A DNA stretch of 64,000 nt, from NCBI RefSeq assembly GCF_014397785.1, contig NZ_VZQQ01000008.1:62001-126000 (forward strand), written 5' to 3'. The notes under the pieces were generated by a model. That model was not told the DNA's origin. It saw only the letters and a list, made by a program, of their open reading frames with translations, and made no database searches. The DNA comes from Paraburkholderia podalyriae. Its GTDB lineage: Bacteria; Pseudomonadota; Gammaproteobacteria; Burkholderiales; Burkholderiaceae. Shown in pieces: positions 36,330-45,736 of the stretch (position 1 is its first letter; every line of letters starts with the position of its first letter). The position numbers and the translations under genes are program-made.

Positions 36330-38863
36330 GGTCTGGCTCCCAGCATCGCGACGAGGCTCGGCAGCGCGAGCACGAGTCCAAGCGCGATGATGCCCGTCGC
36401 CAGCGTGTAATCGACCCACAGGCGCGAGAGGCGCAGATCGGTCAGGCGTCGAGCGGAAACGAAGCCCGCGCCGACGCGCAGCACGTTGCTGATGAGGAAC
36501 AACAACCCGACGCCCGCGTGAACCGCGATGTACGTGAGCAGCGCAGCAGCCGTCGCGCCGAGCGCATGCTCGCGCGGATTCGGTGTCACGCCGTTGATCA
36601 GCATCACGCAGGCGACGAGCGCGACGATCAGCGCGATCGCGCTCAGTCCGATCGTGCCGTGCGGTTTGCGCTCGGCGGCGGCCGCGCGCAACGAGCCACG
36701 CGTGGCGGCTGCGGCCACCGCGAGCGCGACGGCCGCGACGAGCGCGAGCAGGCGGCTCGGATGCGGCGTCACGGCGGCCGGCCAGTTCGGCGCGGCAATC
36801 CACAGATAGAACGTGCCGAAGATCAGCGAGGTGAACAGCGTGCCGTTCGCGACCAGCGCGCAGATCATCGAAAGCCATGACGGCGAACCGGCCACCTCGG
36901 TATGCGGCGGCACGCTGATGCCACGGCCGACCGGCAACGCACCATAGTCGCGCGCGTGGCCCGCGCTCTGGCCCGCGAAGATGAAGAGGCCAAACGTGAC
37001 GAACGCGAACGCGACCGACAGCAGATAGAACTTGAACAGCATCGCGAGCACCGCCGCGGCGGTCACGAGCGCGGTGACGAGCGGCAGATACGTCGAGTTC
37101 GGCAGCACGATCAGCTGTTCGGGCTCGCCCGAGGTCATATGCACGCCTAGCGTCTCCTGCCAGCCGTTGCGCGTAAAGCCGAGATAGCCTTCGCCGCGCG
37201 CAAGCGAGGTCGCGAGCTGGCCGGGCGGGACTTTTTCGGTTTCGGCGTCCATGTGTGGAATCGACGCGAAAGCATACGGCGCGGGCGGAATCGGCATGGC
37301 CCATTCGAGCGTGGTCGACTGCCAGGGATTGCGTCGCACGCGCTGGCCGAAGCGCAGCTGCGCGATGATGTCGATCACGACGAGCGCGAAGCCGATCGTC
37401 ATCACGAAACTGCCCACCGACGACAGCAGATTGAGCCAGTTCCAGCCTTCGTCGCCGCTATAGGTAAAGACGCGGCGTGGCATGCCGAGCAGGCCGGTCA
37501 GGTGCATCATGAAGAACGTCATGTTGAAGCCGATGAACACGAGCCAGAACGCGGGCACGGAAAGTTTATGCACGGCGGTGCGGCCGGTCAGCAGCGGCAG
37601 CCAGTAATAGAACGCCGCGAGCATCGGAAACGCGAGCGCGCCGGCCACCACGTAGTGCAGATGCGCGACGACGAAGTAGGTGTCGTGTGCCTGCCAGTCG
37701 AACGGCACCATCGCAAGCATCACGCCGGTCAGGCCGCCGCACGTGAACACGAAAAAGAAGCCGAAGATGTACAGCATCGGCACGTCCCAACGCGGGCGGC
37801 CGTGCGACAGCGTGGCGAGCCACGCGAAGAACTGGATCGCGGTGGGCACCGCGACGATCGCCGAGCCTGCCGAGAAGAACGCGAGCGCCAGATGTGGAAT
37901 ACCCACCGTAAACATGTGGTGCACCCAGATGCCGAAGCTCAGGAACGCGAGTGCGATGATCGCGACGACGATCGTGCGATAGCCGACGAGCTTGCGTCGC
38001 GCGAACACGGGGATCATCGTCGACAGCACGCCGGCCATCGGCAGGAAGATGATGTACACGTCGGGGTGGCCGAACAGCCAGAACAGGTGCTGCCACAGCA
38101 GCGGATCGCCGCCGCGCGTCGGATCGAAGAACGGCAGGTTGAACGCGCGCTCCACCTCGAGCAGGATCGAGCCGAGAATCAGCGGCGGAAACGCCACGAT
38201 CATCATCATCGCGGTGACGAGGATGTACCACGCGAAGATCGGCATGCGATCCAGCGACATACCCGGCGCGCGCAACTTCAGGATCGACACGACGATTTCC
38301 ATCGCGAGCGACAGCGCCGAAATCTCGACGAACGTGATACCGAGCAGCCACACGTCGGCGTTCAACCCGGGCGTGTACACGTTGGAGCTGAGCGGCGTGT
38401 ACATGAACCAGCCGCCGTCGGGCGCGCTGCGTAGAATCAGCGACACCGTCAGGATCGTGCCGCCGAACAGATAGCACCAGTAGCCGTAAGCGGTCAGGCG
38501 CGGAAACGCGAAGTCGCGCGCGCCGAGAAGCTTCGGCGTCAGATAGACCGCGAAGCTTTCCACCATCGGGATCGCGAACAGGAACAGCATCATCGACCCA
38601 TGCATCGTGAAGACCTGGTTATAGGTCTCCACGTCCATGAAGGCCGCATGCGGTGTGGCGAGCTGCACGCGCGTGAGCATGCCGAGAATCCCGGCGATTG
38701 CGAAGAACACGAACGACGTGATCATCATGCGCATGCCGAGCACCGTATGGTTGACCGCGGCGAGCTTCTGCACGCCCGGCCCGGTGGCCCAGATCGCGGC
38801 AAGCTGGCGATGCAGCCGCAGCGCGTTGATGCGCTGCGATGGTGGCTCGACGGGCACACTCAT
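36326..38863 (-). CDS. Cytochrome c oxidase subunit I-III fusion
   Basis: 845 residues. Residues ~1-540 are subunit I with haem/CuB ligands (FTMHGSMMLF; GHPDVYIIFLP; WVHHMFTVG; HDTYFVVAHLHYV); the rest is a subunit III-like 7-helix part. Two proton-path residues differ from the common A1 pattern: the HPEVY glutamate is Asp (HPDVY) and the K-path lysine is Gln (VPTAIQFFAW). The D-path entry Asp is kept (GARDFAFP). It overlaps coxB by ATGA and the small membrane gene at its other end. With CuA subunit II and CtaG it forms a terminal oxidase in the inner membrane. Confidence 0.92.
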   Translation of the reverse strand: MSVPVEPPSQRINALRLHRQLAAIWATGPGVQKLAAVNHTVLGMRMMITSFVFFAIAGILGMLTRVQLATPHAAFMDVETYNQVFTMHGSMMLFLFAIPMVESFAVYLTPKLLGARDFAFPRLTAYGYWCYLFGGTILTVSLILRSAPDGGWFMYTPLSSNVYTPGLNADVWLLGITFVEISALSLAMEIVVSILKLRAPGMSLDRMPIFAWYILVTAMMMIVAFPPLILGSILLEVERAFNLPFFDPTRGGDPLLWQHLFWLFGHPDVYIIFLPMAGVLSTMIPVFARRKLVGYRTIVVAIIALAFLSFGIWVHHMFTVGIPHLALAFFSAGSAIVAVPTAIQFFAWLATLSHGRPRWDVPMLYIFGFFFVFTCGGLTGVMLAMVPFDWQAHDTYFVVAHLHYVVAGALAFPMLAAFYYWLPLLTGRTAVHKLSVPAFWLVFIGFNMTFFMMHLTGLLGMPRRVFTYSGDEGWNWLNLLSSVGSFVMTIGFALVVIDIIAQLRFGQRVRRNPWQSTTLEWAMPIPPAPYAFASIPHMDAETEKVPPGQLATSLARGEGYLGFTRNGWQETLGVHMTSGEPEQLIVLPNSTYLPLVTALVTAAAVLAMLFKFYLLSVAFAFVTFGLFIFAGQSAGHARDYGALPVGRGISVPPHTEVAGSPSWLSMICALVANGTLFTSLIFGTFYLWIAAPNWPAAVTPHPSRLLALVAAVALAVAAAATRGSLRAAAAERKPHGTIGLSAIALIVALVACVMLINGVTPNPREHALGATAAALLTYIAVHAGVGLLFLISNVLRVGAGFVSARRLTDLRLSRLWVDYTLATGIIALGLVLALPSLVAMLGARP

Positions 38864-39576
38864 TTCTTCACCTCCCCGCTGGCGGCGGCGCTTTTGACTG
38901 CGGCCGGAAAATCTTCCGGACGATCGACGATCACGGTGAAGTGCATCCCCGCGTGACCGATGCCGCAAAACTGGTTGCATTGTCCGGCGTACTCGCCGGG
39001 CTGATCGGCCTGGATACGCAGCAGATTGTGGTGGCCGGGGACCGCGTCGATCTTGCCCGCGAAGCGCGGAATCCAGAACGCGTGCACGACGTCGAGGCTG
39101 GTCACCGCGATGTCGACTGGTGTGCCAGCTGGCAGATGCAGCACGTTTGCGGTTTCGACGTTGCCGAGTTCCGGATAGCGGAAAGTCCAGCGCCATTGCT
39201 GCGCGATCGCCTCGATGCGCGCGGGCGCATGTGCGCGCAGCGGCAGCAGCAACTCGCCCGCGTACAGCGCGTAGCAGATCAGCGGAATCAGGATCACCGC
39301 GGGCAGCACCAGACCACCGAGCACGACCCAGCGCGCGGGCGACACGCGCGAGCCCCAGCCTGGCCGGAAGACCGTCAACAGAAACAGCACGAGCACCATC
39401 GCGAACAGGATCGCCGCGCCCGCCAGCATCACCCACCACAAGCCGGCGATCGATGCGGCGGCCGGGCCCGACGGTTCGAGCGTCGACAGTGGCCCGGTGC
39501 AGCCGGACAACGCCGCGAGCGATGCTGCTTGGACCGTCAGACGCAAGCAGCTATGATGGTTTGCACCACCAGGCAT
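38860..39576 (-). CDS. Cytochrome c oxidase subunit II, CuA type, lipoprotein
   Basis: 238 residues. Lipobox-like LAALSGC at about 20-26, two membrane helices (WWVMLAGAAILFAMVLVLFLL; VVLGGLVLPAVILIPLICYAL), then the cupredoxin domain with complete CuA site: HAFWIPRFAGK and GQCNQFCGIGHAGM. No C-terminal haem-c domain, so it is aa3-like, not a full caa3. ATG 39576 has no good ribosome site and is only 21 bp from the divergent DUF2231 start, so the true start may be slightly further in. coxA overlaps its stop. Confidence 0.9.
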   Translation of the reverse strand: MPGGANHHSCLRLTVQAASLAALSGCTGPLSTLEPSGPAAASIAGLWWVMLAGAAILFAMVLVLFLLTVFRPGWGSRVSPARWVVLGGLVLPAVILIPLICYALYAGELLLPLRAHAPARIEAIAQQWRWTFRYPELGNVETANVLHLPAGTPVDIAVTSLDVVHAFWIPRFAGKIDAVPGHHNLLRIQADQPGEYAGQCNQFCGIGHAGMHFTVIVDRPEDFPAAVKSAAASGEVKK

Positions 39577-39597
39577 TCGACGCGAGGGCACAGCACC

Positions 39598-40110
39598 ATG
39601 GCAAACAAAGGCAAGTCTGGCACCGAGACGCGAAGCGAAGTGACGCTCGAACTGCTGCGGCTCGACAAGGGCTCGGCGGTGGCGCTCGTCGGCCATCCGA
39701 TTCACGTGATGATGGTGCATTTCCCGATCGCGTTCGTCGTCGCGACGTTGGGCGTCGACGTGATCTACTGGTGGACGGGCGACCCGTTCTGGATCCGCGC
39801 CGGACTGTGGGCTGCCGGCTTCGCGTTCTGGAGCGGCGTTGCCGCAAGCGCGGTCGGCACGGCCGAGCTGCTGCTCGTGCGCGGCATTCGCCTGAAGGAG
39901 GCGAGCTGGTCGCATGCGGTCGCCGCGATGACGCTCGTTGCGCTCGCGGGCGCGAACTGGGGCCTGCGGCTTCTGTACCCGGATGAGATCCTGCCGCATG
40001 GTCTCGTGCTGTCGGTGCTCAGCTCGGTGATGACGGGCTTCGCCGGGTGGCATGGAGGCAAGCTCGTGTTCGATCATGGCGTGGGGATTCTGGTTTCGCC
40101 GAAGGAATGA
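39598..40110 (+). CDS. DUF2231 membrane protein
   Basis: 170 residues. Four helices after a ~30-residue charged N-terminus; GHPIHVMMVHFPIAFVVATLG carries the family His residues, and GLRLLYPDE lies between helices 3 and 4. Members often sit near haem or cytochrome genes; a haem-binding role has been suggested but is not proven. It is transcribed against the oxidase operon, its 3' end overlapping the CopD-like gene by 37 bp. Confidence 0.75.
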   Translation: MANKGKSGTETRSEVTLELLRLDKGSAVALVGHPIHVMMVHFPIAFVVATLGVDVIYWWTGDPFWIRAGLWAAGFAFWSGVAASAVGTAELLLVRGIRLKEASWSHAVAAMTLVALAGANWGLRLLYPDEILPHGLVLSVLSSVMTGFAGWHGGKLVFDHGVGILVSPKE

Positions 40111-40586
40111 TGCAGCCACCGGCCAAGTGCGCCCGGCTCGAACAGATGCGGGGCCAGCATGTTCGAGTCGATGTGCGGCTTGGCCAGCACGATCCAGATG
40201 ATCGCGACGATCACGATCAGATAAGCGATGGTTAGCGTGATCGCCGAGGCAGAGCTGAACCGGCCGCCGGGCAGATAAAGATCGTGCAGCAAGAGGCCGG
40301 CCAGCACGTGCAGCATCGCCATGATGCCGACGAACACCATCTTCGCGGTGAACCACTCGACGAAGGTGGCCTGCAGAAAAATCAGCACGGTGCCGCTCGC
40401 AATCGCGACGAAAGCGGCGGGCGAGGTCAGTTCCACGAACACGAGCCGCGTGATGCGGTGCAGCCGGTCGAGCTCGGTGCCCGCCGCAAGCCCACGGCGT
40501 TGCCAGAACAGATACGGCAGCACGATCAGACCGCCCGACCAGATCGAGATCGCGGCCAGATGAATGAACTTCAGAAGGGTCGTCAC
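40074..40586 (-). CDS. CopD-like membrane protein
   Basis: 170 residues from a GTG at 40586 that overlaps the ctaG stop (GTGA). Four helices with histidines (FIHLAAISIWSGGLIVLPYLF; MLHVLAGLLLHDLYLPGG). It resembles the CopD/DUF2269-type family linked to copper handling. Between ctaG and coxB on the same strand, it probably helps copper or haem delivery to the oxidase. The last ~12 codons overlap the convergent DUF2231 gene. Confidence 0.65.
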   Translation of the reverse strand: MTTLLKFIHLAAISIWSGGLIVLPYLFWQRRGLAAGTELDRLHRITRLVFVELTSPAAFVAIASGTVLIFLQATFVEWFTAKMVFVGIMAMLHVLAGLLLHDLYLPGGRFSSASAITLTIAYLIVIVAIIWIVLAKPHIDSNMLAPHLFEPGALGRWLHHSFGETRIPTP

Positions 40587-41308
40587 AGTGCGGGTTCTCC
40601 GACGCGCAGGCTCGACCAGACGAGCGAAAGTCCTGCCGCGAGATAGGGGATCATCGCTAGTACCCACATCAACAGTCCGGCGAGTTGCTGGTCGGCGAGC
40701 GGGGTGAGGCCCCACGCGGCGGTGGTCGCGAAGTGCACGACGTAGAGCGGCACCGGCGCGAACACGATCAACGCGCCGAGCAGGCCCATATGGCCGATCG
40801 TCGCGACGAGCGCCATCAGCGCGGGGCCGGTCGGCAGCAACGGCGAGAAGATGCTGCGCCACATCAGCCATGCACTGCCGAGCAACGTGAACTGCATCAG
40901 CCAGTAGCCGGGTACGGTGGACAGTCCCCACGCATAGGGCCCCGGCGCATGCCACAGCCAGAGGATCACCGCATGCGCGGCGACCACCGGCACGAGCGGC
41001 GGATGCGCGAGGCGCGGCAGCGGAAACGCGAGGGCGAGCAGGAGGGCGACGGCAGCGATCAGAATGATGTGATGAGCGACGCGCGCGGAGAACAATGCCG
41101 ACGACAACGCGCACAGCGGTGACACGAACACGACGGCCATCAGCGCGACGGCGACCCATCCCGCCCGCGCATTCGCCGAGCGGCCACTAGCCACGACCCA
41201 TGCGAGCGCCGCGAGCGCGACGAGCAACGGCGGATCTGTATTCCAGCGCAGCCACAGGCTTGCGGGGACAGCCGCGGGACCACAGTAGGCGACAGGGAAA
41301 TATGGCAT
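40583..41308 (-). CDS. ctaG: Cytochrome c oxidase assembly protein CtaG (caa3 type)
   Basis: 241 residues, seven predicted helices, with histidine-containing segments ARVAHHIILIAAVALLLA and HAVILWLWHAPGPYAWGLS typical of the caa3_CtaG family (different from the Cox11 type). It is needed for CuB/CuA assembly or for oxidase biogenesis. First gene of the minus-strand oxidase operon, with a 320-bp AT-richer region upstream. Confidence 0.85.
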   Translation of the reverse strand: MPYFPVAYCGPAAVPASLWLRWNTDPPLLVALAALAWVVASGRSANARAGWVAVALMAVVFVSPLCALSSALFSARVAHHIILIAAVALLLALAFPLPRLAHPPLVPVVAAHAVILWLWHAPGPYAWGLSTVPGYWLMQFTLLGSAWLMWRSIFSPLLPTGPALMALVATIGHMGLLGALIVFAPVPLYVVHFATTAAWGLTPLADQQLAGLLMWVLAMIPYLAAGLSLVWSSLRVGEPAL

Positions 41309-41628
41309 GGCGCGATGTCTTCAACGAGTCCAGGTGCTTCTTGAGTACACGCAACCAAACGCGTGGCAGAAAACACCTTTGAATTGTCGGGACGATTCAC
41401 GATCCAAACTGATCGCTTCTGTACTCTAGCGCAAATAAACTGTTTAGGGACAGCTATCTGAATGCTGTAAGTTTCTGCGTGACAGAATGTTTGCAATTTG
41501 TCAGTCGCGGATTTATCCGGTTGGATAAAGCTGCTGTAATGGCGACGATAAGATTGCAATGGTGCAGCGCAATACTCCAAAGTTTTGTTGCCTGCGTACT
41601 ATGATGGAACCATGTACGGAGGCCCGTC
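41309..41628. other. AT-richer intergenic region between divergent ctaG and a small ORF
   Basis: 320 bp without a gene, clearly less GC-rich than its surroundings. It must hold the promoter of the ctaG-cox operon on the minus strand and that of the 52-residue ORF on the plus strand. No operator was recognised. Confidence 0.5.
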
Positions 41629-41787
41629 ATGTTTTATGACCCCATTCGAATTCCTGCAATGATCGAACTGACATTGCTGGCAATCGTGTTGATCGTTGTC
41701 ACAATCGTGCGCGTCAAACAGCAAAGGGAGCGGGCGAGAAATCGCGCAATGGCGGAGCAGAGAAAATCGGATAGAACGCGAACGTAA
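41629..41787 (+). CDS. 52-residue single-helix membrane protein
   Basis: ATG with GGAGG 8 bases upstream. One hydrophobic helix (MIELTLLAIVLIVVTIV) followed by a very basic tail rich in Arg, Gln and Ala. Good ribosome site and a charge pattern of a real inner-membrane protein (positive-inside C-terminus). No family is recognised; it is too short for usual gene lists. Confidence 0.55.
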   Translation: MFYDPIRIPAMIELTLLAIVLIVVTIVRVKQQRERARNRAMAEQRKSDRTRT

Positions 41788-41897
41788 TATTTGTATTTGC
41801 CATATTTCTTTAATGCGCCCCGACTGAGATTTTTTGCGGTTCTTTGCCGCTTCTTTCGATGGCTTTTCGGCATGGGGGGCGGCCACACCCGTTAACT

Positions 41898-42530
41898 TCA
41901 GAGTGGTGGACGTTCCAATTGGACCCACTGTTGCACGCTGGCGCGCCGCCATTGTTGCGTGGCGTATTCCTTGAGCTTGTGTGGAACGGGATCGCCATTC
42001 AGAACGAGCCGATTGAGCATCAATGCAAGGTCCATGTCCGCGATGCACCATTCACCGAACAGATTTGGCGAATGGGCTGGAAGCAGAGCATCGGCGGCGG
42101 CGAAAAGTTTTTGTGCCGCTTCTTGTGCGGTGCTGGAAAGCGGGCCGCGGCGTGATCCGTAGAAAATCACTTCGGTGGAACGCTCCTCGCGGATCGGCAG
42201 CAGATCGCTGCGCAACCAGGCCTGCACCTGGCGCGCTCGCGCGCGCAGACGTCGATCCCGCGGATAAACCGGCGTCTGCGGAAAAGCCTCGTCGAGGTAC
42301 TCGGTAATTGCCGACGATTCCGACAACGCGAAGTCTTCGTATATCAGCGTCGGCACGCGCCGCGTCAAAGAGCGGGCCGCATAGTCCGACGCGTGATTCG
42401 CTTTGCTCGCGAGATCGACGGTCGAAAGCTCGAACGGCAAGCGCTTCTCGTGAAGCGTGACAAAGACGGACATCGCGTAAGGGCTCGCGAACTGCGCGTC
42501 GGTGTAGAGCTGGAAGGGCTGTTGTGGCAT
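41898..42530 (-). CDS. Glutathione S-transferase (YfcF-like)
   Basis: 210 residues. Thioredoxin-like N-domain with SPYAMSVFVTLHEKRLPFEL and the glutathione-binding RRVPTLIYEDFALSESSAI; all-helical C-domain with GEWCIADMDLALML. The catalytic residue would be the Ser of ASPYAM. Start at 42530 has GGAGCCCC upstream. Cytoplasmic, for detoxification or peroxide defence. A 229-bp gap without genes precedes it. Confidence 0.85.
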   Translation of the reverse strand: MPQQPFQLYTDAQFASPYAMSVFVTLHEKRLPFELSTVDLASKANHASDYAARSLTRRVPTLIYEDFALSESSAITEYLDEAFPQTPVYPRDRRLRARARQVQAWLRSDLLPIREERSTEVIFYGSRRGPLSSTAQEAAQKLFAAADALLPAHSPNLFGEWCIADMDLALMLNRLVLNGDPVPHKLKEYATQQWRRASVQQWVQLERPPL

Positions 42531-42759
42531 AGGGGCTCCGTTTTTGTGCGGTCTTTCACCAGTGCGGATTGGCCATCTCACAGGCAAGCAGGCAGCCTAG
42601 CGCCGATACGGTGCCGACCGCGCCCAGACCAACTGGGGTGTGAGCTGATAAATCGAGGCGGTGCGATGACGCGGAGTTCATGGTCGTGTGCGGCCGATTG
42701 AGTTGAAAGAGGCGCTTCTATTCATTTGACTGACGCAATGTTCTCTATGACTCGAGTAC

Positions 42760-43956
42760 TCAACGCATCAACGTCCGTATCCCAGCGAGTAATTTATCAA
42801 CTTCGGCGTTGGTGGTCAGGTAGCTGACCGACGCGCGGGCGATCTGTGTCAGTCCTCGGCTCGTCATATCGAACGGCGTATAGGCGACGCCATTCGAACC
42901 GATCGCGATGCCCTGTGTCGCCAACGCGCGTCGCACTGACATCGCGTCGAGTCCGGCGACGTTGAACGACACCAGCCCGGATCGTTCGACACCCTGGTCG
43001 AGTACGGAAACGCCCGGCATCGCGGCCAGTTCCTCGCGCAAAGTTTGCGCGGTCCGATCGATCTGCGCGCGGATGTTGTCGATGCCGATTTCCAGCGCTT
43101 CCTCCAATGCATTCGCCAATCCGCAATGCAGCGCAAGCGACGCTTCCGATGATTCCAAACGCGCGGCATCGTCGCGCAGTACAGGGTCGCCATTGGCATC
43201 GAGCGGCGCGGAGTGCGTGTCGACGAAGGCCGGCATCAGGTGAGGCAGAAAGTCCTGTCGTACATATAACAATCCGGTGCCGCGCGGTCCGCGCAGCGCC
43301 TTGCGGCCCGCGCCCGCCAGCACATCGCAGCCGACCTCGGCGACGTCGATCGGAAGTTGTCCGACGGCCTGCGCCGCATCGATGAAATACGGAATGCCGT
43401 GATGGCGTGCTATGCGCCCAATCGCGGCGGCTGGATTGATCAGTCCGCCATTGGCCGGCAGCCACGTGAGCGCAATCAGTCGGACCCGGTCGTCGAGCAT
43501 CGCTTCGAGCGCGCGAGGATCGACCCTGCCGCTGGCATCGGACGGAATCGTCTCGATCGATGCACCCGCGCGCTGCGCCACCAGACGCATCGTCGCGAGA
43601 TTGCCGCCCCATTCGTGCCGCGCAACGAGGATGCGTTGTCCTGCGCGCCATGGACCCAATGCCGCGAAAGCGGCACCCCATCCCGGCGAGTTGCCTGTCG
43701 TCAACGCGATCTCGACCGGCTGGGCGTTCAGCAGTCGCGCGGCGAGCGTGCGCGCCCGTTCGGTCTGTTCACGGGCAGCCGCGCCCGCTTCCATGGGGCC
43801 CATCGAGGCTTCGCGCAACAGATGCGCGTGAATCGCTTCGAGCGTGGCGGCCGACGGCAGCGACGCGCCCGCATGATTGAAGTGCGTGGTACTGCGAACG
43901 CCGGGTGTGCGGGCGCGCATTGCGTCGATGACAGCGGGCGACAGCGGAGAAGACAT
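42760..43956 (-). CDS. Class V aminotransferase-fold PLP enzyme
   Basis: 398 residues. NHAGASLPS near the N-terminus, PYFIDAAQAVGQLPIDVAEVGCD carrying the PLP-pyridine Asp, and the lysine in VLAGAGRKALRGPRGTGLLYV. It resembles isopenicillin-N-epimerase/cysteine-desulfurase-like enzymes (a group that includes EgtE). No desulfurase Cys loop is obvious. It stands alone, right after a truncated LysR remnant that may once have been its regulator. Substrate unknown. Confidence 0.8.
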   Translation of the reverse strand: MSSPLSPAVIDAMRARTPGVRSTTHFNHAGASLPSAATLEAIHAHLLREASMGPMEAGAAAREQTERARTLAARLLNAQPVEIALTTGNSPGWGAAFAALGPWRAGQRILVARHEWGGNLATMRLVAQRAGASIETIPSDASGRVDPRALEAMLDDRVRLIALTWLPANGGLINPAAAIGRIARHHGIPYFIDAAQAVGQLPIDVAEVGCDVLAGAGRKALRGPRGTGLLYVRQDFLPHLMPAFVDTHSAPLDANGDPVLRDDAARLESSEASLALHCGLANALEEALEIGIDNIRAQIDRTAQTLREELAAMPGVSVLDQGVERSGLVSFNVAGLDAMSVRRALATQGIAIGSNGVAYTPFDMTSRGLTQIARASVSYLTTNAEVDKLLAGIRTLMR

Positions 43957-43990
43957 TGGCGGCTCCGAGTGTATGAGTTGAATTCAGACG

Positions 43991-44198
43991 TTCGCGACGC
44001 AAGCCAGCGGCTCGCGAATGAAGACAGCAGGCCGACACTCAGCGCTTTACGTTCGGTCGAGAATGCGCGGACTTCGCTGGTGCCGAGTCGCAACAGTTCG
44101 AAAGCCGCGTGGACTTTCGCACAGTACGCGCGGCCTTTGTCGGTGAGTTCAATGGCGCGCAGCGAAAGCAGAGAGGGTAAGGGGCGGGTGGCGCGCAT
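43991..44198 (-). pseudogene. LysR-family (GcvA-like) regulator remnant
   Basis: Starts like GcvA-type regulators (MRATRPLPSLLSLRA) but jumps directly to the end of the HTH domain (IELTDKGRAYCAKVHAAFEL), so ~45 residues with the recognition helix are lost in-frame. It continues with LSVGLLSSFASRWLASR and then runs into the leader of the aminotransferase gene; the effector-binding domain is gone. Two deletions leave a dead fragment of about 70 codons. Confidence 0.75.
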
Positions 44199-44278
44199 CG
44201 AATCGAGCGATAACAGCGTGAGTGAAGTTTGCCGTTATACGCCTGAAACGACGCAAATAGAACCCTTACCGTCCGGCT

Positions 44279-45574
44279 TTATTCCTGCCACGCTTGTCCT
44301 TCGGGAAACCAGTACCGGTCCAACGACTCATCCAACATCTCGATGCTATACCCCGCCCTTTGCGGCGGCATGTAGCGCCCGTTGCGAATCACGACGGGAT
44401 CCACGAAATGCTCGTGCAAATGATCGACATATTCGAGCACGCGATTCTCGAGCGAGGCCGACACGCAGATATAGTCGAATAGCGAAATATGCTGGACATA
44501 CTCGCACAAACCGACGCCACCCGCATGCGGGCACACCGGCACACCGAACTTCGCGGCCATCAGCAGTACGACGATCACTTCATTGAGTCCGCCGAGCCGG
44601 CAACTGTCGATCTGGCAAAAGTCGATGGCTTGCGCCTGCAGCAGTTGCTTGAACATCACCCGATTGTGGCAATGCTCGCCAGTTGCGACGCCAATCGAAC
44701 CGAGCCGCCGTCGAATCGCCGCATGACCGAGGATGTCGTCGGGACTCGTGGGCTCCTCGATCCACCACGGGTCGAACTCGGCGAGACGGCGCATGTTCGC
44801 GATCGCCTCATCGACGTCCCACACCTGGTTCGCGTCCATCATCAGCTTCAGGTTCTCGCCGATCTCTTCGCGCAGAATGCGCGCGCGCCGCACGTCTTCT
44901 TCCAGATCGCCGCCGACCTTCTGCTTGAAATGCGTCCATCCCTGCGCGACACCTTCGCGCGCGAGACGGCGAATCTTGTCGTCGTCGTAACCGAGCCAGC
45001 CCGCGGAGGTGGTATAGGCCGGATAGCCGTGCGCGAGCATTTCCTTTTCGCGCTCGCCTTTGGTCCCGGCGTGCCGGTGCAGCATCGCGAGTGCTTCGTG
45101 CGGCGTGATCGCATCGGTCACGTAGCGAAAGTCGAGACAGCGCACGAGTTCTTCCGGGCTCATGTCGACCAGCAGCTTCCAGACCGGCTTGCCGACGGAT
45201 TTCGCCCACAGGTCCCACACCGCGTTGACGACCGCCGCGGTGCCCAGATGAATCGCGCCTTTGTCCGGACCGATCCAGCGTAGTTGGCTATCCGAAGTGA
45301 ATGCGCGCCAGAAAGCGCCCATATTTGCGGCGATGTCTTCGAGCTTTTTGCCGACGATCAGCGGCGTCAGTGCATTCACGGCCGACACGCAGATTTCATT
45401 GCCGCGACCGATCGTGAACGTGAGGCCGTGGCCGGTGAGATTCGGTGTGTCGGTTTCGAGCGTGACGTAGGTGGCGGAGTAGTCCGGCGCGGCATTCATC
45501 GCGTCGGAGCCGTCCAGCGAACGTGAAGTTGGAAACCGGATGTCCCGAACGGACAGCCTGGTGATCGTGGTCAT
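44279..45574 (-). CDS. L-fuconate dehydratase
   Basis: 431 residues, enolase superfamily, mandelate-racemase subgroup. The KxK motif is in HFKQKVGGD, metal ligands in LMMDANQVWD, WIEEPTSPDD and ATGEHCHNRV, and the catalytic His in VCPHAGGVGLCE. It converts L-fuconate to 2-keto-3-deoxy-L-fuconate in the non-phosphorylating fucose path. It is divergent from the GntR gene, with a shared 220-bp control region, and the sugar ABC transporter follows. Other path enzymes (dehydrogenase, lactonase, aldolase) are not seen nearby. Confidence 0.9.
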   Translation of the reverse strand: MTTITRLSVRDIRFPTSRSLDGSDAMNAAPDYSATYVTLETDTPNLTGHGLTFTIGRGNEICVSAVNALTPLIVGKKLEDIAANMGAFWRAFTSDSQLRWIGPDKGAIHLGTAAVVNAVWDLWAKSVGKPVWKLLVDMSPEELVRCLDFRYVTDAITPHEALAMLHRHAGTKGEREKEMLAHGYPAYTTSAGWLGYDDDKIRRLAREGVAQGWTHFKQKVGGDLEEDVRRARILREEIGENLKLMMDANQVWDVDEAIANMRRLAEFDPWWIEEPTSPDDILGHAAIRRRLGSIGVATGEHCHNRVMFKQLLQAQAIDFCQIDSCRLGGLNEVIVVLLMAAKFGVPVCPHAGGVGLCEYVQHISLFDYICVSASLENRVLEYVDHLHEHFVDPVVIRNGRYMPPQRAGYSIEMLDESLDRYWFPEGQAWQE

Positions 45575-45700
45575 CTGCGCGCCCTCCGGGGCTATGGCTA
45601 TCGGCTTGTCGTCTGCGGACGCAGACGGATCGCTATCGGCGCACGTCTATATGTGCGCGTTCCTGCCGCCCGTACGGGTAAGCCCGTAGTTCTCAGATAC

Positions 45701-45730
45701 CAGGCATCCCTAGGCATCCCCAGGCATTTG
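45701..45730. repeat. Three tandem 10-bp repeats
   Basis: CAGGCATCCC, TAGGCATCCC, CAGGCATTTG: three copies with an exact 10-bp period, one turn of the helix, so all copies face the same side. They lie in the fucD/GntR control region, just upstream of the -35 box of the GntR promoter. A regulator-binding array is possible. Confidence 0.6.
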
Positions 45731-45736
45731 TACGCG

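Noticed and set aside
39574..39600. A nested or overlapping arrangement where coxB would extend into the opposite DUF2231 gene (one open frame runs to 40356)
   Set aside because: The extension has no family similarity and is the antisense of a real gene. The coxB product begins with a lipoprotein-type signal near 39576.
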